From: Xiphias gladius
Taxonomy: Eukaryota; Chordata; Actinopteri; Istiophoriformes; Xiphiidae
Direction of reading: 5' to 3'
Length of the DNA: 64,000 nt
Assembly (NCBI RefSeq): GCF_016859285.1
Contig: NC_053407.1
Coordinates: 17,193,632 to 17,257,631 of the forward strand
The notes below the pieces were generated by a model, which saw only the letters and a program-made list of their open reading frames with translations, was not told the origin of the DNA and searched no databases. Position 1 is the first letter of the stretch, and each line of letters begins with the position of its first letter. The position numbers were made by a program, and so were the translations under genes. This document shows positions 1 to 13,606 of the stretch, one piece after another.

Positions 1-3000
1 ACTGGTTGAAAATGAATACTCAGATTATCTTTTCACTCCCCGGTCTGTGCTTTGTCAGTCGTTGTTGTACAAGGGGACAGACTTTGTCCCAGGAGAAGAA
101 AATAATAGTTATAGCTTCACTACACTTTTCGAAAACTGTGTTACAAAGTGCTTTGCATTAAAACAGGATGAAAACGTAACAGTGACAAATTATTTTTTAG
201 TTATGAAAAAGCAACTGAAAAGGAAAATTGTAAAGGATAAAATGAGATAATTGTAACATTCACAGCAATTTACAATTTTTTAAGAGAAAGCTATAAAAGA
301 TCATTCATTTTTTTATCAGCTTAAGAACCTGTTAGCTTTCCTTTTATCCTAAAGAGGAGGACAATTTTTATAACATTTACACCTACATTATAAGTACATT
401 TGATTGTAGAAGTAGTCACTTTATAATGTGAATTGCTGGATGCTGTATGGACAAATCAGTAACTCATTAATCCTAACATGTCGGTGTCCTGATATCATAA
501 TTGTTCACCAATATTTAATAATAATTCTATAAATTAGGTTGTAATATTAGCAGAAATTAATATTAGTAGGGAGTTTGATTTGATAATTTTCCAGAACGTC
601 AAGTTTAAATCCAAATTGCTGTACTTCCTAACTACGGAATGAATAATAAACTATGTTCATCATTTGATATCTCAAAATCAGAAACTTTGCCACCTCATCT
701 GTGAAACTGTTGTTTAGACATTAGATCAGTATCAGTTACTTTCTGTCTTTAAAAAGGAGCAAAAAGTTGTTTTTTGTATGTTAAAGTATCACAGGCAACT
801 ATCACATCTTTAGGAGGAGACTCTTTAAAGTTTGCCCATCACCTTTCATTGCAACACAATCTTTTAAATGAGGAAAAAGTAAGGATGAAAAAACAAATAT
901 GTGACATGCTCTGACCCCTTCTGCCTGTTATCTGTAGTCACTCCTGGGCATGCAGTTGGCAGAGGAAGGGCAGCAGACGTCTCTGTATGCTTTGGTGCTG
1001 GTTATCTCTGCCTAGTTCCTCCCCTCGGCGTGAAAAGTCCCGCGCAAATTAAACACGGCTGGCTCGCTTTCTGATCCAGTTCCGGATTTCTTCTCCACAC
1101 CAGCCGCCAACAGCAGTCACACGGATGAGGGGAGATCTGCCAAGCATCTCCTCTGCAGTGCACTGCTCTCCTCTGGGATTAGCCGCACTGCATTCCCACC
1201 GTCAGCAGCACCGGGGCCATCACACACACACACACAAACACGCACACACACACACACACAATTCAGTGTAGGCCAGGGCGGGGTCGTCTATACAAACAAA
1301 CACACACACATAAATTCCTTTTCTTTCTCTTCTCTGTCTTTCTGTCTCCCACAGACTCACACCAGTCTGGTTTTACCTCCTCTGTTTCCTCTCTAACTCT
1401 CAAGCTTTATCTCTCTCTCTCACAAACTCTCTCTCACTCTCTCTCACACACACACACACATACACACGCGCACGCACACGCACACGCACACAGTTTCAGT
1501 CTACAGCAACGTCCACTCTCTAGTTTGTTCACTGAGATGCACATGCACTTCCTCCCAGAGACGGCGCGATGCTATAGGTTGACAAAACATTATCAAAGGT
1601 TGTGTTTCTGTTGCGTCCTCCCTGCATTTACATGACAGAGACCCTCTGCCCTTGTATCACCCACCCCGGGGACGTTGGATCGGTTTGTATGAACAAGAGG
1701 TCAGCGCACACATCATCACATACTGCTGCAAGCCTGCAGCACTCCTGCAATCAAACCGCACACAACCACTGCTGAATTTAACACTATGATGACTTATTTT
1801 GAAGAAGGGGATTGCATTTATTTGTAGCCATAATAGATAGAGCAAGACAGATGCCAAAAATGTTGTTAAACTGTAAAATGTTAAAGAGCCTGCATGTTTT
1901 TAGTCCTATTCTGACTGACTTTAGGACCACGTTTTTTTTTCCTCACCATATTCTTCAAAAGAAGAGACCAGAAGCTTCCTGATCCCCATCACATTTGGTG
2001 AAATAAATTAGCTTTCTCTTCTCTCCCTCAGCCAGTCCACAAAGGTCGCATCCCAACAGAGGGCTGGCCCCTGGAGTGACCTTGGACCCCCCGCTGCGTC
2101 CTCCTGGGTCATGATTGCCAGTTGTTAAATAACGATAGATGATTAGCCTAAGACAGAGGGGGATTTCCACTGCGCTACGTTGTCTGCAAACAAAAGAGGC
2201 TCTTAATTTAGTGGAGGCTTGATTAGGCTTTTCCTGGGGAGACCAGGTAATTCCCACTAATGACACCCTGAGAGAGAGTGTGCAGGGGGAGCTTGGGGAT
2301 TGGCTGACTGCAGAATGATGGAGGACTGCATGTGGGAAAATGGGGAAACAGGCCGACTTTCAACATCACAGAGCACAGACTGACCAACACTTCAGTGAAA
2401 TTGAAAGTGCCAGTCTTACAATTTGTTTTGCAAGAAACAAGCAGCATAGTCCTGCAGCTTTGCTTGATGCTCCAAAATACGGTACAGTGCACGTCATTGG
2501 CTCAAATTAATCTCCAGCAGAGGGCACCATAGATGTTTTCTATTTATAGAAGTTGCCTAAGATTTCCAAAGGGGATTAGAGGCTTCCTGAGGTTGACTTG
2601 TTCTGTTTTCAGAGAAAAAAAGGTCTATTTTCTCTCACTGAGCACTTACAGGAGACTGCACAGCAGCAATTTATAGTATTATCAGTCTTAAGAAACAGTA
2701 ATAATTGCAATACTTTCAACACTAGATCTGTGGATGGATTTTGCCATTCCTTTTGTGCCATGGTATTTATGCATCTCACACCAACAGTAGCAAAATTTTG
2801 TGTTTAATATGAAGTTTTTAAGGGGCAGTCACTGAGATGCTGTCAAATGCAAATGATTCTGGTAACACTGCAGTATTGAACGTGATTTGTTGGTATGCTG
2901 GTATGTGCCATGCAAGGCGCTGGCATCTTATACACATATCTCACATCTCTGAGAACACTTTTGCCGAAACCATTTTTGGCAGCACTAAACTTGACTCAGT

Positions 3001-3379
3001 TGCTATGGACACAGATGATGTTTTAGTTTTCTTTTTTCTACTTTTTTCCCCCCTATCTGTGTCCATGACAACAAAATGGATGTTAACGGAAATGGTATGC
3101 ATTATAAGACTCCAGAAAGAGAGGAGTAGGTCCTGTTTTCATCACTAACGGCAAGTTAACAAGCCTACTGTAAGCACAGCATTTTTCCTGCTTGTAAAGG
3201 CTGGATGAAGGCGGACAGAAGAAGGAGGGGGGTTGTGGGATATCCCTGATGACGGTCTGTTGCTGTAAGGAGTGTATCAACTCTTTTAACACAATGGTTT
3301 TTAAGACATTATAAAGTGAGCACATGTAAGGACACTGTTCTTATTAAACTACAATGATTTTTGTGTAGTAATTCTTCCT
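1..3379. other. Intergenic, no gene seen; CT/CA-rich CpG-containing patch at about 960-1560
   Basis: Only short ORFs without recognisable families. The segment 1020-1210 is GC-richer, with several CpGs, followed by CA/CT-rich tracts (1221-1260 and 1445-1492). It looks more like a promoter or leader than bulk intergenic DNA, but no gene next to it can be shown. Confidence 0.4.
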
Positions 3380-3982
3380 ATGAAGCATCCACAACTTGTG
3401 CATTAGTAGTTAGTTGATATGTCTTCAAGGGTTGTTAACACATCTAGAAACTGTTTTAAACAAGCATGAGAAGGATTTGTGCAGGTGTGAAAACAGTTAA
3501 TAAATGCTTCATAACACACTGTAAGGATTTGCTCGTGTGTGTAATCATATATCATAAAATATGATGTATGTTATACTGTGCTTTCAAGTATTCACAAAAT
3601 GTTTATACACCATTTATTTTAATTTCCCATTGAACATTAATAAGAAGTTTATTTAAAAAAAAAAAAGTAGTTCATAACACTAAGCAAATTTATAGACTTT
3701 AAAACTTAATGTATTATTCAACAATATAAACTCTGAAGCATCCATAACTGGTGTATACAGTTCGTGAATACTTACTAACACGGTATAACATAGTTGTAAT
3801 CATGCTGTATAAATATGATATGATAACACATGAGTGCTTATTATCTGCTTATACACATTTGAGAATCTTTCACAGGTGCATTTAAAACTGTGTTCAACAA
3901 TCTAAGAAATATTAGTAAACGTGACTACAAATATGTTATCAAGCGTTCATTGGCTGTTTTGCCGCAGCTATGGATGCTTCAT
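3380..3982. mobile_element. Possible degenerate element with 17 bp inverted ends
   Basis: ATGAAGCATCCACAACT at 3380-3396 is inverted at 3966-3982 with 15 of 17 matches, and a third related copy of the motif (GAAGCATCCATAACT) starts near 3736. The interior is A+T-rich and non-coding. No target-site duplication is visible, so it may be an old non-autonomous transposon. Confidence 0.3.
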
Positions 3983-5364
3983 AAAATGAATTATACTTGT
4001 TGACAAATACGCTGATTATCACCAGAAATGTCCACATATCTGCTCATGACTACATTATTGTGCGTTAGAAATCATCCATTAATCATTTAGATACTGTTTA
4101 TGAATGCAGGGATGGTTAAAGAGTAAAAGAGTAAAAGAGTTACCCACACTCAAGGTTTACCATGTTTATTGGTTGATCCCCAGAGTACCTGCTTCTTTTG
4201 AATGACCACTAGATGGTAGTGTCAAGTCAACCATCAGTAGGAGGGAGCTGTGTGGCCACCAGGCTCATCATTAGCACATGATGAGGCTGCACTTCTCCAG
4301 AGAAGCAGATGCAGGCTGCTGGATAAATATTTACGAGGGATAAAGGAAACAAAGTGAGGAGCAACAAATTCAACACGAGTGGACGTGCAAGGTCACTGTG
4401 AAATAGGAAAACCGCCCCTGTGGCCCTCAGCTTAGCAGCAGCAGCTTTTTCTTTTCATCTCGGCTAAATTACAGATGGTTTATAAGGTGTGCATGTGTTA
4501 TATGTTAAGAGTTTTGTTAATTACAACAGCTTCACATCTAATTTTCAAAGGACATGTCCCTGCCAGTTTGTAGTGACCTCTTGTATCTCAAAGGTTTTTC
4601 AGTTGATCACAATTTAAGTCACACACGTTTTTCGGACATGCTTACATCAGAGGACATAAACTCCTGCTTGGTAATACTGAAAGTAATTTTCAGTGCATTT
4701 ATTGATATATAATATAAATACATTTTAAAATAATCATGAAGAAGAATGGAGTTCCAGCTGTGCGAATTTAACCATCTTCACACTTATCCAGTAACTTGCT
4801 GGGACTTTTTAAAATGACTTTTCTTGATACATGTAATAATAATTGTAGGTTATATGGCACACATGCTTTTGAATGTCAAAGTATGAGAATGACTGTGCAA
4901 ATGGTTATGGTTTAAACTGAAAAGCATCATATAACCAGCAAAATATACATATTTGAGCCACATATGTTGATTCCAAACTAATTATTAGACCAGTTCGTTC
5001 CTGGGTGCGTGTTCAATCTGGGACGAGAGTTCCATTTAAATGATCATTTCCAGGTGAGAGATCATCTGATGACAGCAGAGGGCTAATGTCTTGGTAGTTG
5101 TGACACAAACACATTAGGGGTGACGGTGAGGAGGGGACAGGGGGGCACCGAAATGCATTTCCACAAAATACTGCAGTAAAAAGGGAGAGAAAAGGGGTAT
5201 AAAAGATCACAACCTCAAATATCAACTCTGCACAGTGTTGCCAAGTCTTGTTGCTATGGAGATTGCATCCTACTGCAGGTGTGAGTAACGACAGAGGAAG
5301 TCAACTGTGCTTCCCTCTCTGTGTCTCTTTCTGTTCCTCTGTATCGTACATGGTCCTCACTGCA

Positions 5365-5464
<100 letters not shown>

Positions 5465-6077
5465 TGTGTTTCCACCACAGACGTGCTAATAAACAGCCTT
5501 GAAGATTAACCTCGAGCGACGTGTCAAAATTCTTACATGTTGTGCACTTTTTCAACTTTCTATGATCTCTGGTTGTTCATTACAGACAACAGTAGATCTC
5601 AATGAAAGGCTCCATTGTCCTCAAATCTCAGCATATTTTCCTCTCTGCCACTGTGTCGGGGAGGTCTGTCAAAAAGGCGACAATGATGGACCTCTGGACT
5701 GTGCAAATGTAATTAACCCTCAGGCAGAGTGTGCACAGTGTAGGCTGAAATAAATAGATGCATGCGTCGAAATACTGCTAGGAGATCTCCAGTGAACCGA
5801 GATGGCATTGCTTTGTGTCAGCGCTGCTGGAGGAAATCCAGTCTGAAAAGCCAAAAAGATCTTACCTGGTGAGATGTGATACGACTCTTTCCGAAAATGT
5901 CCGTCGGTTTCCATCTATTCTCTGTTCTCATCTTTCCTTGTTTACAGCCACCAGTGCAATGACAGTCTTTATCACCTATTGCTTTCGAGGGATCAGTGGC
6001 GTGACCTGTGATCACAACTATGGATGTTTTACAGAAACACCCAGAACTACAAAAATATTCAACACCCAATTACCAAG

Positions 6078-6392
6078 AAACAATTGGTCGATTAATTGAT
6101 TAGTCAACTAGAAATTAATTGGGAAGTATTTGACAGTTGTTTAATCATTTGGTTTAGTTCCAGCTTCTCAGTTGTGAGGATTTACTGCTTTTCTTTGTCT
6201 TATGTGTAATTAACTAAATATCTTTGGAGTTTGGAAAAAACAAGCTATTTTTACACATCACCTTGAGCTCTAGGAAATCGTAATCTGCGTTTTTTACCAC
6301 TTTCTTACATTTTATTAACCAAATAATTAATCAATTTATCAAAAATAAATAAATATCTAAAAATAATGAAAATGATCATTAGTTACAGCCTT
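6078..6392. mobile_element. Dispersed hAT-like non-autonomous repeat, family 1, copy A
   Basis: About 315 bp, non-coding. Read on the minus strand it begins GGCTGTAACTAATGATCATT and contains the body (TTAAT/CGATT-rich ends, TGAGGATTTACTGCTTTTC on the plus strand) shared with copies at 13320, 16100, 36720 and 60953. I recognise the family as abundant in percomorph fish genomes. Confidence 0.65.
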
Positions 6393-8569
6393 ATAACAAG
6401 TTATTCAAGATACTCTCCCTCTTTCTAGTAATTTTACAGCTATAGTACATGGAACATTAAATTTAGATTGTAAAAGTACATTTCTTCTGTTACCACAAGA
6501 ATTACATCCTCACATTGACTTGTCCAGTTCCATCACATTTTGAGTTTTTGTTATCCACTGCAGGCGGCTGCTGCTTGGTTTCATTGTGGCTTTGTGGCTT
6601 TGAGTCTAACTGAGGCAGACTGAGAGAGGCTTATTAATCCCAGGGCCGCAGCTTCACTCTGAAGCCCACAATCGGGGGGGGGGGGGTGCACTCACTGTAA
6701 CATAACTAGGCTTCTAATGTTGACCATCTAAATATACTGTATGAAGTGCAGACGTTAAGGTTCAGCATGCTTGATCCAGCATTGTTATTAACAGGGTCTG
6801 ACATTTTCACAGTTCACGGCCCAGTCACTCTGTGCAAGCCTTGGTGAGCCTGCGCGTTTGTATTACGAAGCATAAAAGCTCACCCAAGTGTTCGAATTTG
6901 TTCATAACTGAATTTTGAAGTAAAGACAAAAAGCTAAGGATAACCATCTGCAGTGAGAGGAAACGAAGAGGTTTCTACTTCCAAGATTACTGCTCCTAAA
7001 ATCAACGGCGACAAGAAGACATCAAAGGAGAAGCAGAAGAGGGAGAAGAGTAGGAATTGATTTACAATATTCCATCATCATCACCGTCATCACAATAAAA
7101 ACATGTTTTACCACAGCGTTCCTTGTACATGGATCATAAAAAACCCTGACGAATGACAAATTGAACACCTGATGATCTGTATCTCATTAGCAGGAGACTG
7201 GAAAGGGCAGCAGCCTGATAAACAAATATAAATCAGAGATGGCAAGCCAATGGTTTTGGCAGATACAAATTCAACGCACTGGATTTTAGTGTGAGCAAGT
7301 CGTCACCATCGTGCTGGTTGGCATGTAAAACCACCAAAAATAGACCACAATCGTTTGAGAACGACACAGGAAGGAAGCTCCAGCAAAATGGATTCGGGTT
7401 CTAGCGACCACTACTCAAACTACAGAAAATAGTGCATTTGTAGAGGACTATTTTGAGATGCGGATTAATACACATTTGGTTTTTTGTAGAGGCAGCAGGG
7501 CGAGTTACGTAGGATTAACTCAAAATATACTACAGTGCCAATGTTCATTGTAATAACAGATCATGTTACCGTGCAATGGTATGCCTCACTGATGTGTGTG
7601 TAATAGTTTTTGGACGGTGGGGGGTCTATGACACAGAGGAATAAGCTGTATCAGGTTTTGGCTGCACAGGAAATACTTACATTTAGGTCCAATTCATTGT
7701 TATTTTTGGTCTTTTCAAAGGATTTGTTGACGATAACAGAAATACAGAATACCTCCAGCGTCATCCCTTAAATCTGCACTGAGCGTCACCCAGACAAGAA
7801 AAAGACCAATACACTGAAGAAGCCTTAGGATGGGTTCATGCTAGGTGGGGCAATGGTGTTAAAGGGGCTGTTGATGCACTGGAGTACTGGAGCTGAGATA
7901 ATAGCATTTTTATTGAGAGCACTCGTCAACAGTGGTATAACCTTGCCTGGGCCTGGTGAGCACTGGGCTGTAGTGTAAGTGATGGCGCTCTGCCAGGATC
8001 TGACCACTAAGGCTCATTAGTCCCTATTGATAGCCCTGATGATAGGCTCTCTGAAAGGAGGCAGCCAAGAAAAAGGTCAGCGTATGGATCTTAATTTGAC
8101 CTCACTAACCCGTCGCTGATTGGCAGCATCTGTCATCCTTAGATTTAATTTAACAGTGATTGAGTACTGCAGAGACCATATTGGCAATAACCCCTGTGGG
8201 CCATCTCATCGCTCTCATCTCCGTCTTCCAGATGAAATCTCTGCCTGCCATCCTTTATGGCACAACTGTCTCCTGTGCCCATTTCTTCCAGGCTGTGAAT
8301 ACAGTCAGACTGGTGTTAGGGACATTTACCTTCAGTGGCAATTTGCTTCTCATATTAGTCTTTTTTTGTTTTTGTTTTTTTTTACTTCCTCTGCATGATG
8401 TATGGTATCAGATTGACACGTTGTTTTCAGTCCAGTGTCTTATTTGCAGTGTTTGAATAAGGTTAATATAATTTCTGTTTCTGTCTATTTCTAACCATAA
8501 GCCACATGTTTGATTACAGTAGGGAATGTGGTATTTGAGCTAAATGCCTATAGCGTAGGCTCAGATAAT

Positions 8570-8888
8570 TTGGAAAAGTATTGACCTAATGATGGCACTA
8601 GATGAAAAGTCAGGGGATCACCCAAGTTATCAGGATACATTTTCTGGGAACCATGACGTTTGTGCCAGTCCATCAACTAGATGTCAAGCTATTTCATTGA
8701 ATTAGTGAAAAATTTGATCTGCCGGTTGTGCTAGATGAAAAAGTCAGAAGATCACCAGAGTCAATAGGCTTCATCTTCTGGAGATCATGAATGTCAGTAC
8801 AAAATTTCATGGCAATCCATCCAGTAGCTGTTGAGATATTTCGGTCTGAATCAACAGTGGTGGGCCGACTGTTAGCATGGCCAAAAGG
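8570..8888. mobile_element. Partial copy of dispersed repeat family 3
   Basis: Shares AAAGTCAGGGGATCACC, TTTCATGGCAATCCATCC and GTTGAGATATTTC-type blocks with the full element at 39781-40706, and ends TTAGCATGGCC as that family does. No terminal repeats are seen, so it is truncated. Confidence 0.6.
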
Positions 8889-9754
8889 ACCTTGTCTTGA
8901 AGAGCTTTGCTTGCCACGAGCAGTGGATGGGCAATGGGTGAAGTAATGAGGCAGCTACACACTGTGAACGCCAGAGGACACATGGAATTAGACAACATCA
9001 ACGATCCTCAGTCTCTGCTTTAGCCAGCGCGCAGAGAGAAGACATGACGTGGAATGGGTGTGTAAAATGAGCGATGCTTCAAGGGGGAAGGGGCCGATTA
9101 TATAATGGAGGAACTTGTTTACGTGTCCCTTCTGAGTTCATGTTAGCTGAAGGAAGACACCCTGCCTTCGCTGCTCTTCTTGTGCTCTGCCACGTTGCAT
9201 TAATGTCTTTATTCATAGTGGCTGGCCTACTTTGAGGCGAGCGTTTGTCTCTTATGTGGAACTGTATAGTAAGGAAAAGCGATAGAAACTGCTGATTCCA
9301 GTTAAGTGGACATGCAAACACAAATGTAGGGATTAAAAATGTGAGAAGAAAAGTCTTGAACCTGTAGAGAACCACAGAAGCTTCCGTTCATACTAGAGTA
9401 CATAATCACCTCCAAAATGTTTTTTTTTTTTTAAATTGAATACAGGTTTTTCACTTGCTTTAGGAGAGACTTTCAATAGATACTAATAAATTCTTGATCT
9501 GCAATCACTAAGTCACAAACATGTTTGCATTTGAGTTGTATAGAGCAAGCTGTCACGAAGTGTGAGCTGAGACGACTGGGGAAATATTTTTTTTTTCTGC
9601 ATTATGTTGTAGAAATAAGAATGCACCTGTTCAGCACACGTGCCTGTGAGTATTCTATTTAATGCCAAGCACCCTGCAAACTCCTCTCTCATCAGCGTCC
9701 TTTACGGACACATCGGGCAGTTTATAAACCCTCTGTAAAAGGCTCGATGAGCAC

Positions 9755-9965
9755 CAACTGCATGCACGGCAAAGTTAGCAACTAGATGGTCAACATAGTG
9801 GAGCGTTTAGCAGCTAAATAGCCAGATATTACCCTCAGTAATTGGTGGAGACTAAAAAAGACCTAAGAAGAAGGTAAATATCGCACTTATATGTGTAAAG
9901 TTGTCAGGAACATGTAGGCCTGCACGTCCCCGACTGGCTGACAATTATACTTGCGCTGATGTTTT
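9755..9965. repeat. Probable dispersed percomorph repeat
   Basis: Text such as AGTTAGCAACTAGATGGTCA and ATAGTGGAGCGTTTAGCAGC resembles an unnamed repeat I recall from other spiny-rayed fish. There is no second copy in this window, so this rests on recall alone. Confidence 0.35.
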
Positions 9966-12900
9966 GTTTGTTTTCCTCACAAGTGACCATCATTTGGCAA
10001 TTACTTTTACATTTTCACCACTTTGATACTTTGATCTAATTGTATATATAGTGTAGACTATGTGGCATTTAGGTATAGTTTCAAATAAAAAGGAAAACAA
10101 CTTCCTGCTGTCATTAGCTAATAAAGCTGAAAGCTGACAGTGTCTTGTATTATTGCCAATGTAATGAGGACTCAATAAGTGAACTCACTTTAAAAACTTT
10201 TTTTTATTTTGTGAATGGAGGAGCTTAAAAGTCGATAAAGATCATGTGACATTTTGGAAAGGCAGCTGATAATGCTCAAGCACATGGGACATTCTGCACA
10301 AAGTTAAGCTTTCCAGACCGGTCTTCCTCTCATACTGGATCCCATCTCCTTTACCTGGATTGGCCAACACAAAACCCCAAACATGGCCAAACACATCAAT
10401 TTACCAATTTACTGTACTGTATGCCTTGTATCCACTGTATTGATTATTAGAGGGTAGCACAAAGCCTGGGAGGAGGTGCAACCTGCAAGGCTCGGTAAAG
10501 GTCAAAAATGTCCCTTGCAGGGCGGGATCAAATGTTGCTTAAGGCTTCAGTAAATTCAGAAAAGGCAATGAGGAAGAAAACTCAGTGGCTTTGCAGGAGA
10601 AGGTATGGAAGATTGATAATACATCCAGATAATGGCATACTGTACCTTTGGTGGGTCAAGGTTAACCCCCTGAAATTCTGGGCGTTTGCACGACATTTAT
10701 GTTTTTCCTGCTATGGTACCATGAATAGTGTATTTACAGTAGTAACAGCAATTCAGAGTGTGCAGGGGAGCTGAAGTATATCCTCCCTCATCACGATCAT
10801 TCTCAAGCATATCAGGACAAACTTTTTCAAGGGACACGCACCTTTGCAGAAAACACAGTTAAGCTGACCGTGACGTGTGAAATTCAATTCCAGACCTGCT
10901 GTGGATGCACTCTGTGTAACTGGGGGAGACTGGACGGAGCGGCAGCCAGGTGGTGACCCTGTAGGCAGCAGCGAGCACAAATCACAATGGCCTGGGCCGC
11001 TGCCAAGAGCAGGGATTCTGCCATCACACAGCCCACCAGCACTCCAGGAGCAGCTCATGGTCACTCATCGCAGACACTCTCTTCACGAGGCTCTCTCTCA
11101 GTGCACTCAGGTCAGTAGAAAGGGATTGCAATACACATTGTTGGCCACTTTGCTCTATAATTCATGTCCTGCTCCTAAAATAGAGTACTAGAACAGTACA
11201 CACTGTTTCATGGGTTGCTGCAAAAAATAGAAGCATGCATTTGGAGTAAAAAGCTGCATATTTTGAGATAAAATGGGATTACGTTAACACATTAGAAATG
11301 AGTGTGGTTTATTGTGTTTAGGATGCGAGGTGTACAGTGACATTTGCCTCAATTTCACCATGTAGGCTAAGTGAAGAGTCTAGTGACTCTGTGTGCTCAT
11401 CTCTTACTCTGAAATCTGCATTTGCGCAAGCCCAGACTTCGGGCATGTGACCAGGAGTCAAAGTGGCACCTGGGGGTCTTAGAGCATCTCTGCAGTGTTA
11501 CACAACGGCTGTGAGCGATGGGAGTATCAGCGAACAACACATGGCCACAGTCATCTCCGATAACGAGGCAAAAAATATAACTTGCTAAACACAAAACACA
11601 CATGCTGTAAAGATGTGCCACAGCCAGTAGTATCACTGTATTGTCCGGACATAACGCAGCCAGTGTCTGGTGGGTCCAGTTTCTCCCACTCCCCCACTCA
11701 TGAGCTGTGACTGGCAGGCCATCTAACTGGTCTTGACACAGGAGAATCAGCCGGAGTTGAGAGAGAGCAGCCGTGGGAGCAATGGCCGCCTGCCACATTG
11801 GAGACCGTCAGCGAGACATGTCAGCCTGCATTCCAGTTAAAGTAAAGTATTAACATTTAGAACTGCAGAGCTGATGACTTATTAATTAAGGAGGAGGAGA
11901 AACAACAGCAAAATTAATTTTTCAGAACACAAAAGTTGGTCTTATTAATGGCTTGTAACTGTAGTCATTTTTTATTAACAATTAATAAGGCTATTAGTTA
12001 CAGCTTACAAACCCTTTATAACGGAGACTTAGTACTCAGTGGTAACCCTGAGTTGTCTTCTTTTTAGTTTCACCCCTGCCGCTTAGAGAGTCTGTGCACG
12101 CCACTGGCTAGAGAATATCCCAGCATGCACTGGGCAGAAGGTACTGAAGCATCCAAGAAAAGGTCTCAAATCTATCACAGAGCCTGGGAGTCATGTTGGC
12201 AAGAGAGAAATATTTCTTCTTGCGCTGCTCCATTCATCGGACTCGACTAATTTTATGTTTGGACAATGGCGCACATGATGACCATTTGCATGCGGTGTGA
12301 ATGTGGCCCCAAACTATTACTACAGTCGAGGGAGCTGTTTGGCTGTAGCTGTAGCATCGGGGAAACGCTTTTGAACACTGGGAAGAACGTTTTGGTTGCC
12401 CTCTTTGAGGGGGTTCTGTGGGCTCCGGCAATTCTGCTTGTCGTCCCAAAATTTCTGCACTGCAGCTTTCCCCACACATCTCTCTCTTTTTCCGTTTAAT
12501 TCCTGACTACAGCTAATCCAGATTGTTTAACACAACATCATGCTTTAAAGGGATTTGAGATGTCTGTTTGTATGTTTGCTTACTCACTTTCAATCAAATA
12601 GGCTGTGACTGCCACAACAGCCAACTTGTTTGTTCCTACATGACAATGAGCATGAGGGGGCCTGGATCAAATCCAGAAAGCTGTTTCTAAAAAAGGAAGG
12701 AGTAATTAGTAAATGTCATTTGAGAAGAGTATGGCGAATTAGAAGCCTGGTGGATCATGTAATTAGGACTGGTGCCTTTTCATAGGCGGCTCAGGAAAGG
12801 ACGAGGACACCACACCAGCTTCCTCTGCCGAGCGCTGACAGCAATAATGGCCGTTACAGAAAACAGCATTTGACACACACAGTTCAAGTTCGCACACTCG

Positions 12901-13319
12901 CACACTGACAGAGACATATTTCTGCAACATACACACATGCAGGGCCAGCTCACAATGTCAAACAAGGCTGACAGTGATGCATGACTGCTGTATTTTTTCT
13001 TCCCCGTGTCGCACGTATCCGACCAGATGTCATGAATGTCACATGTGAAAAACAGCACGCGGACTCAAAACATACAGTATGAGCGCTCGGTGAAGATTTT
13101 GGTTTCTATATGTGTTAAATTAGTTTTAGATCAAATGACATTTCAAGGATTTGTGTTTTTACAACAAACTACAAATTCCTTTATAAAGTTGTTTGTTTTT
13201 ACATTTTTCCATGTCTTTAACATCAGTCAGATATGAAAACCCACATTAGGTACAAATGGTATGGACATAAATAACTTTCACATTTTGTCCAGGACGTTTG
13301 TGCTTTCAGTTCAGGTGTG

Positions 13320-13606
13320 TTTCAACAATTAATCAATTAGTCAGTTGATAAGAAAAAAAGAATTGGCAGCATTTTCAGAACCGATTTACCATTTAACCCA
13401 TTTATCAAGCAAAAATATGGCAAGTATTTGATGGTTAATGCAAATTAAATACGAGTCTTATGTCAGTATAAACTGAGTATCTTTGGGTATGAGACTGATG
13501 TTTGAGCTTGATGGCTGTTTTTCACAGTTGTCTGGCATTTTATAGTCTAAATGAATAATGATCACCATTAATCGATGACAAAAATAATCTTTAGTTGATG
13601 TTTCAG
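13320..13606. mobile_element. Dispersed hAT-like repeat, family 1, copy B
   Basis: About 287 bp with family 1 ends (AATTAATCAATTAGTCAGTTG at left; ATTAATCGATGACAAAAATAA near the right end) and the internal GAGTATCTTTGGGTATGAGAC block also present in copies A and E. Confidence 0.6.

Noticed and set aside
47-250. 67-residue frame at the left edge
   Set aside because: No recognisable family; length is within chance for A+T-rich DNA.
8160-8456. Hydrophobic 98-residue frame that could be a small membrane protein
   Set aside because: T-rich DNA gives hydrophobic translations; no family match, no neighbouring exon pattern and no supporting start context.
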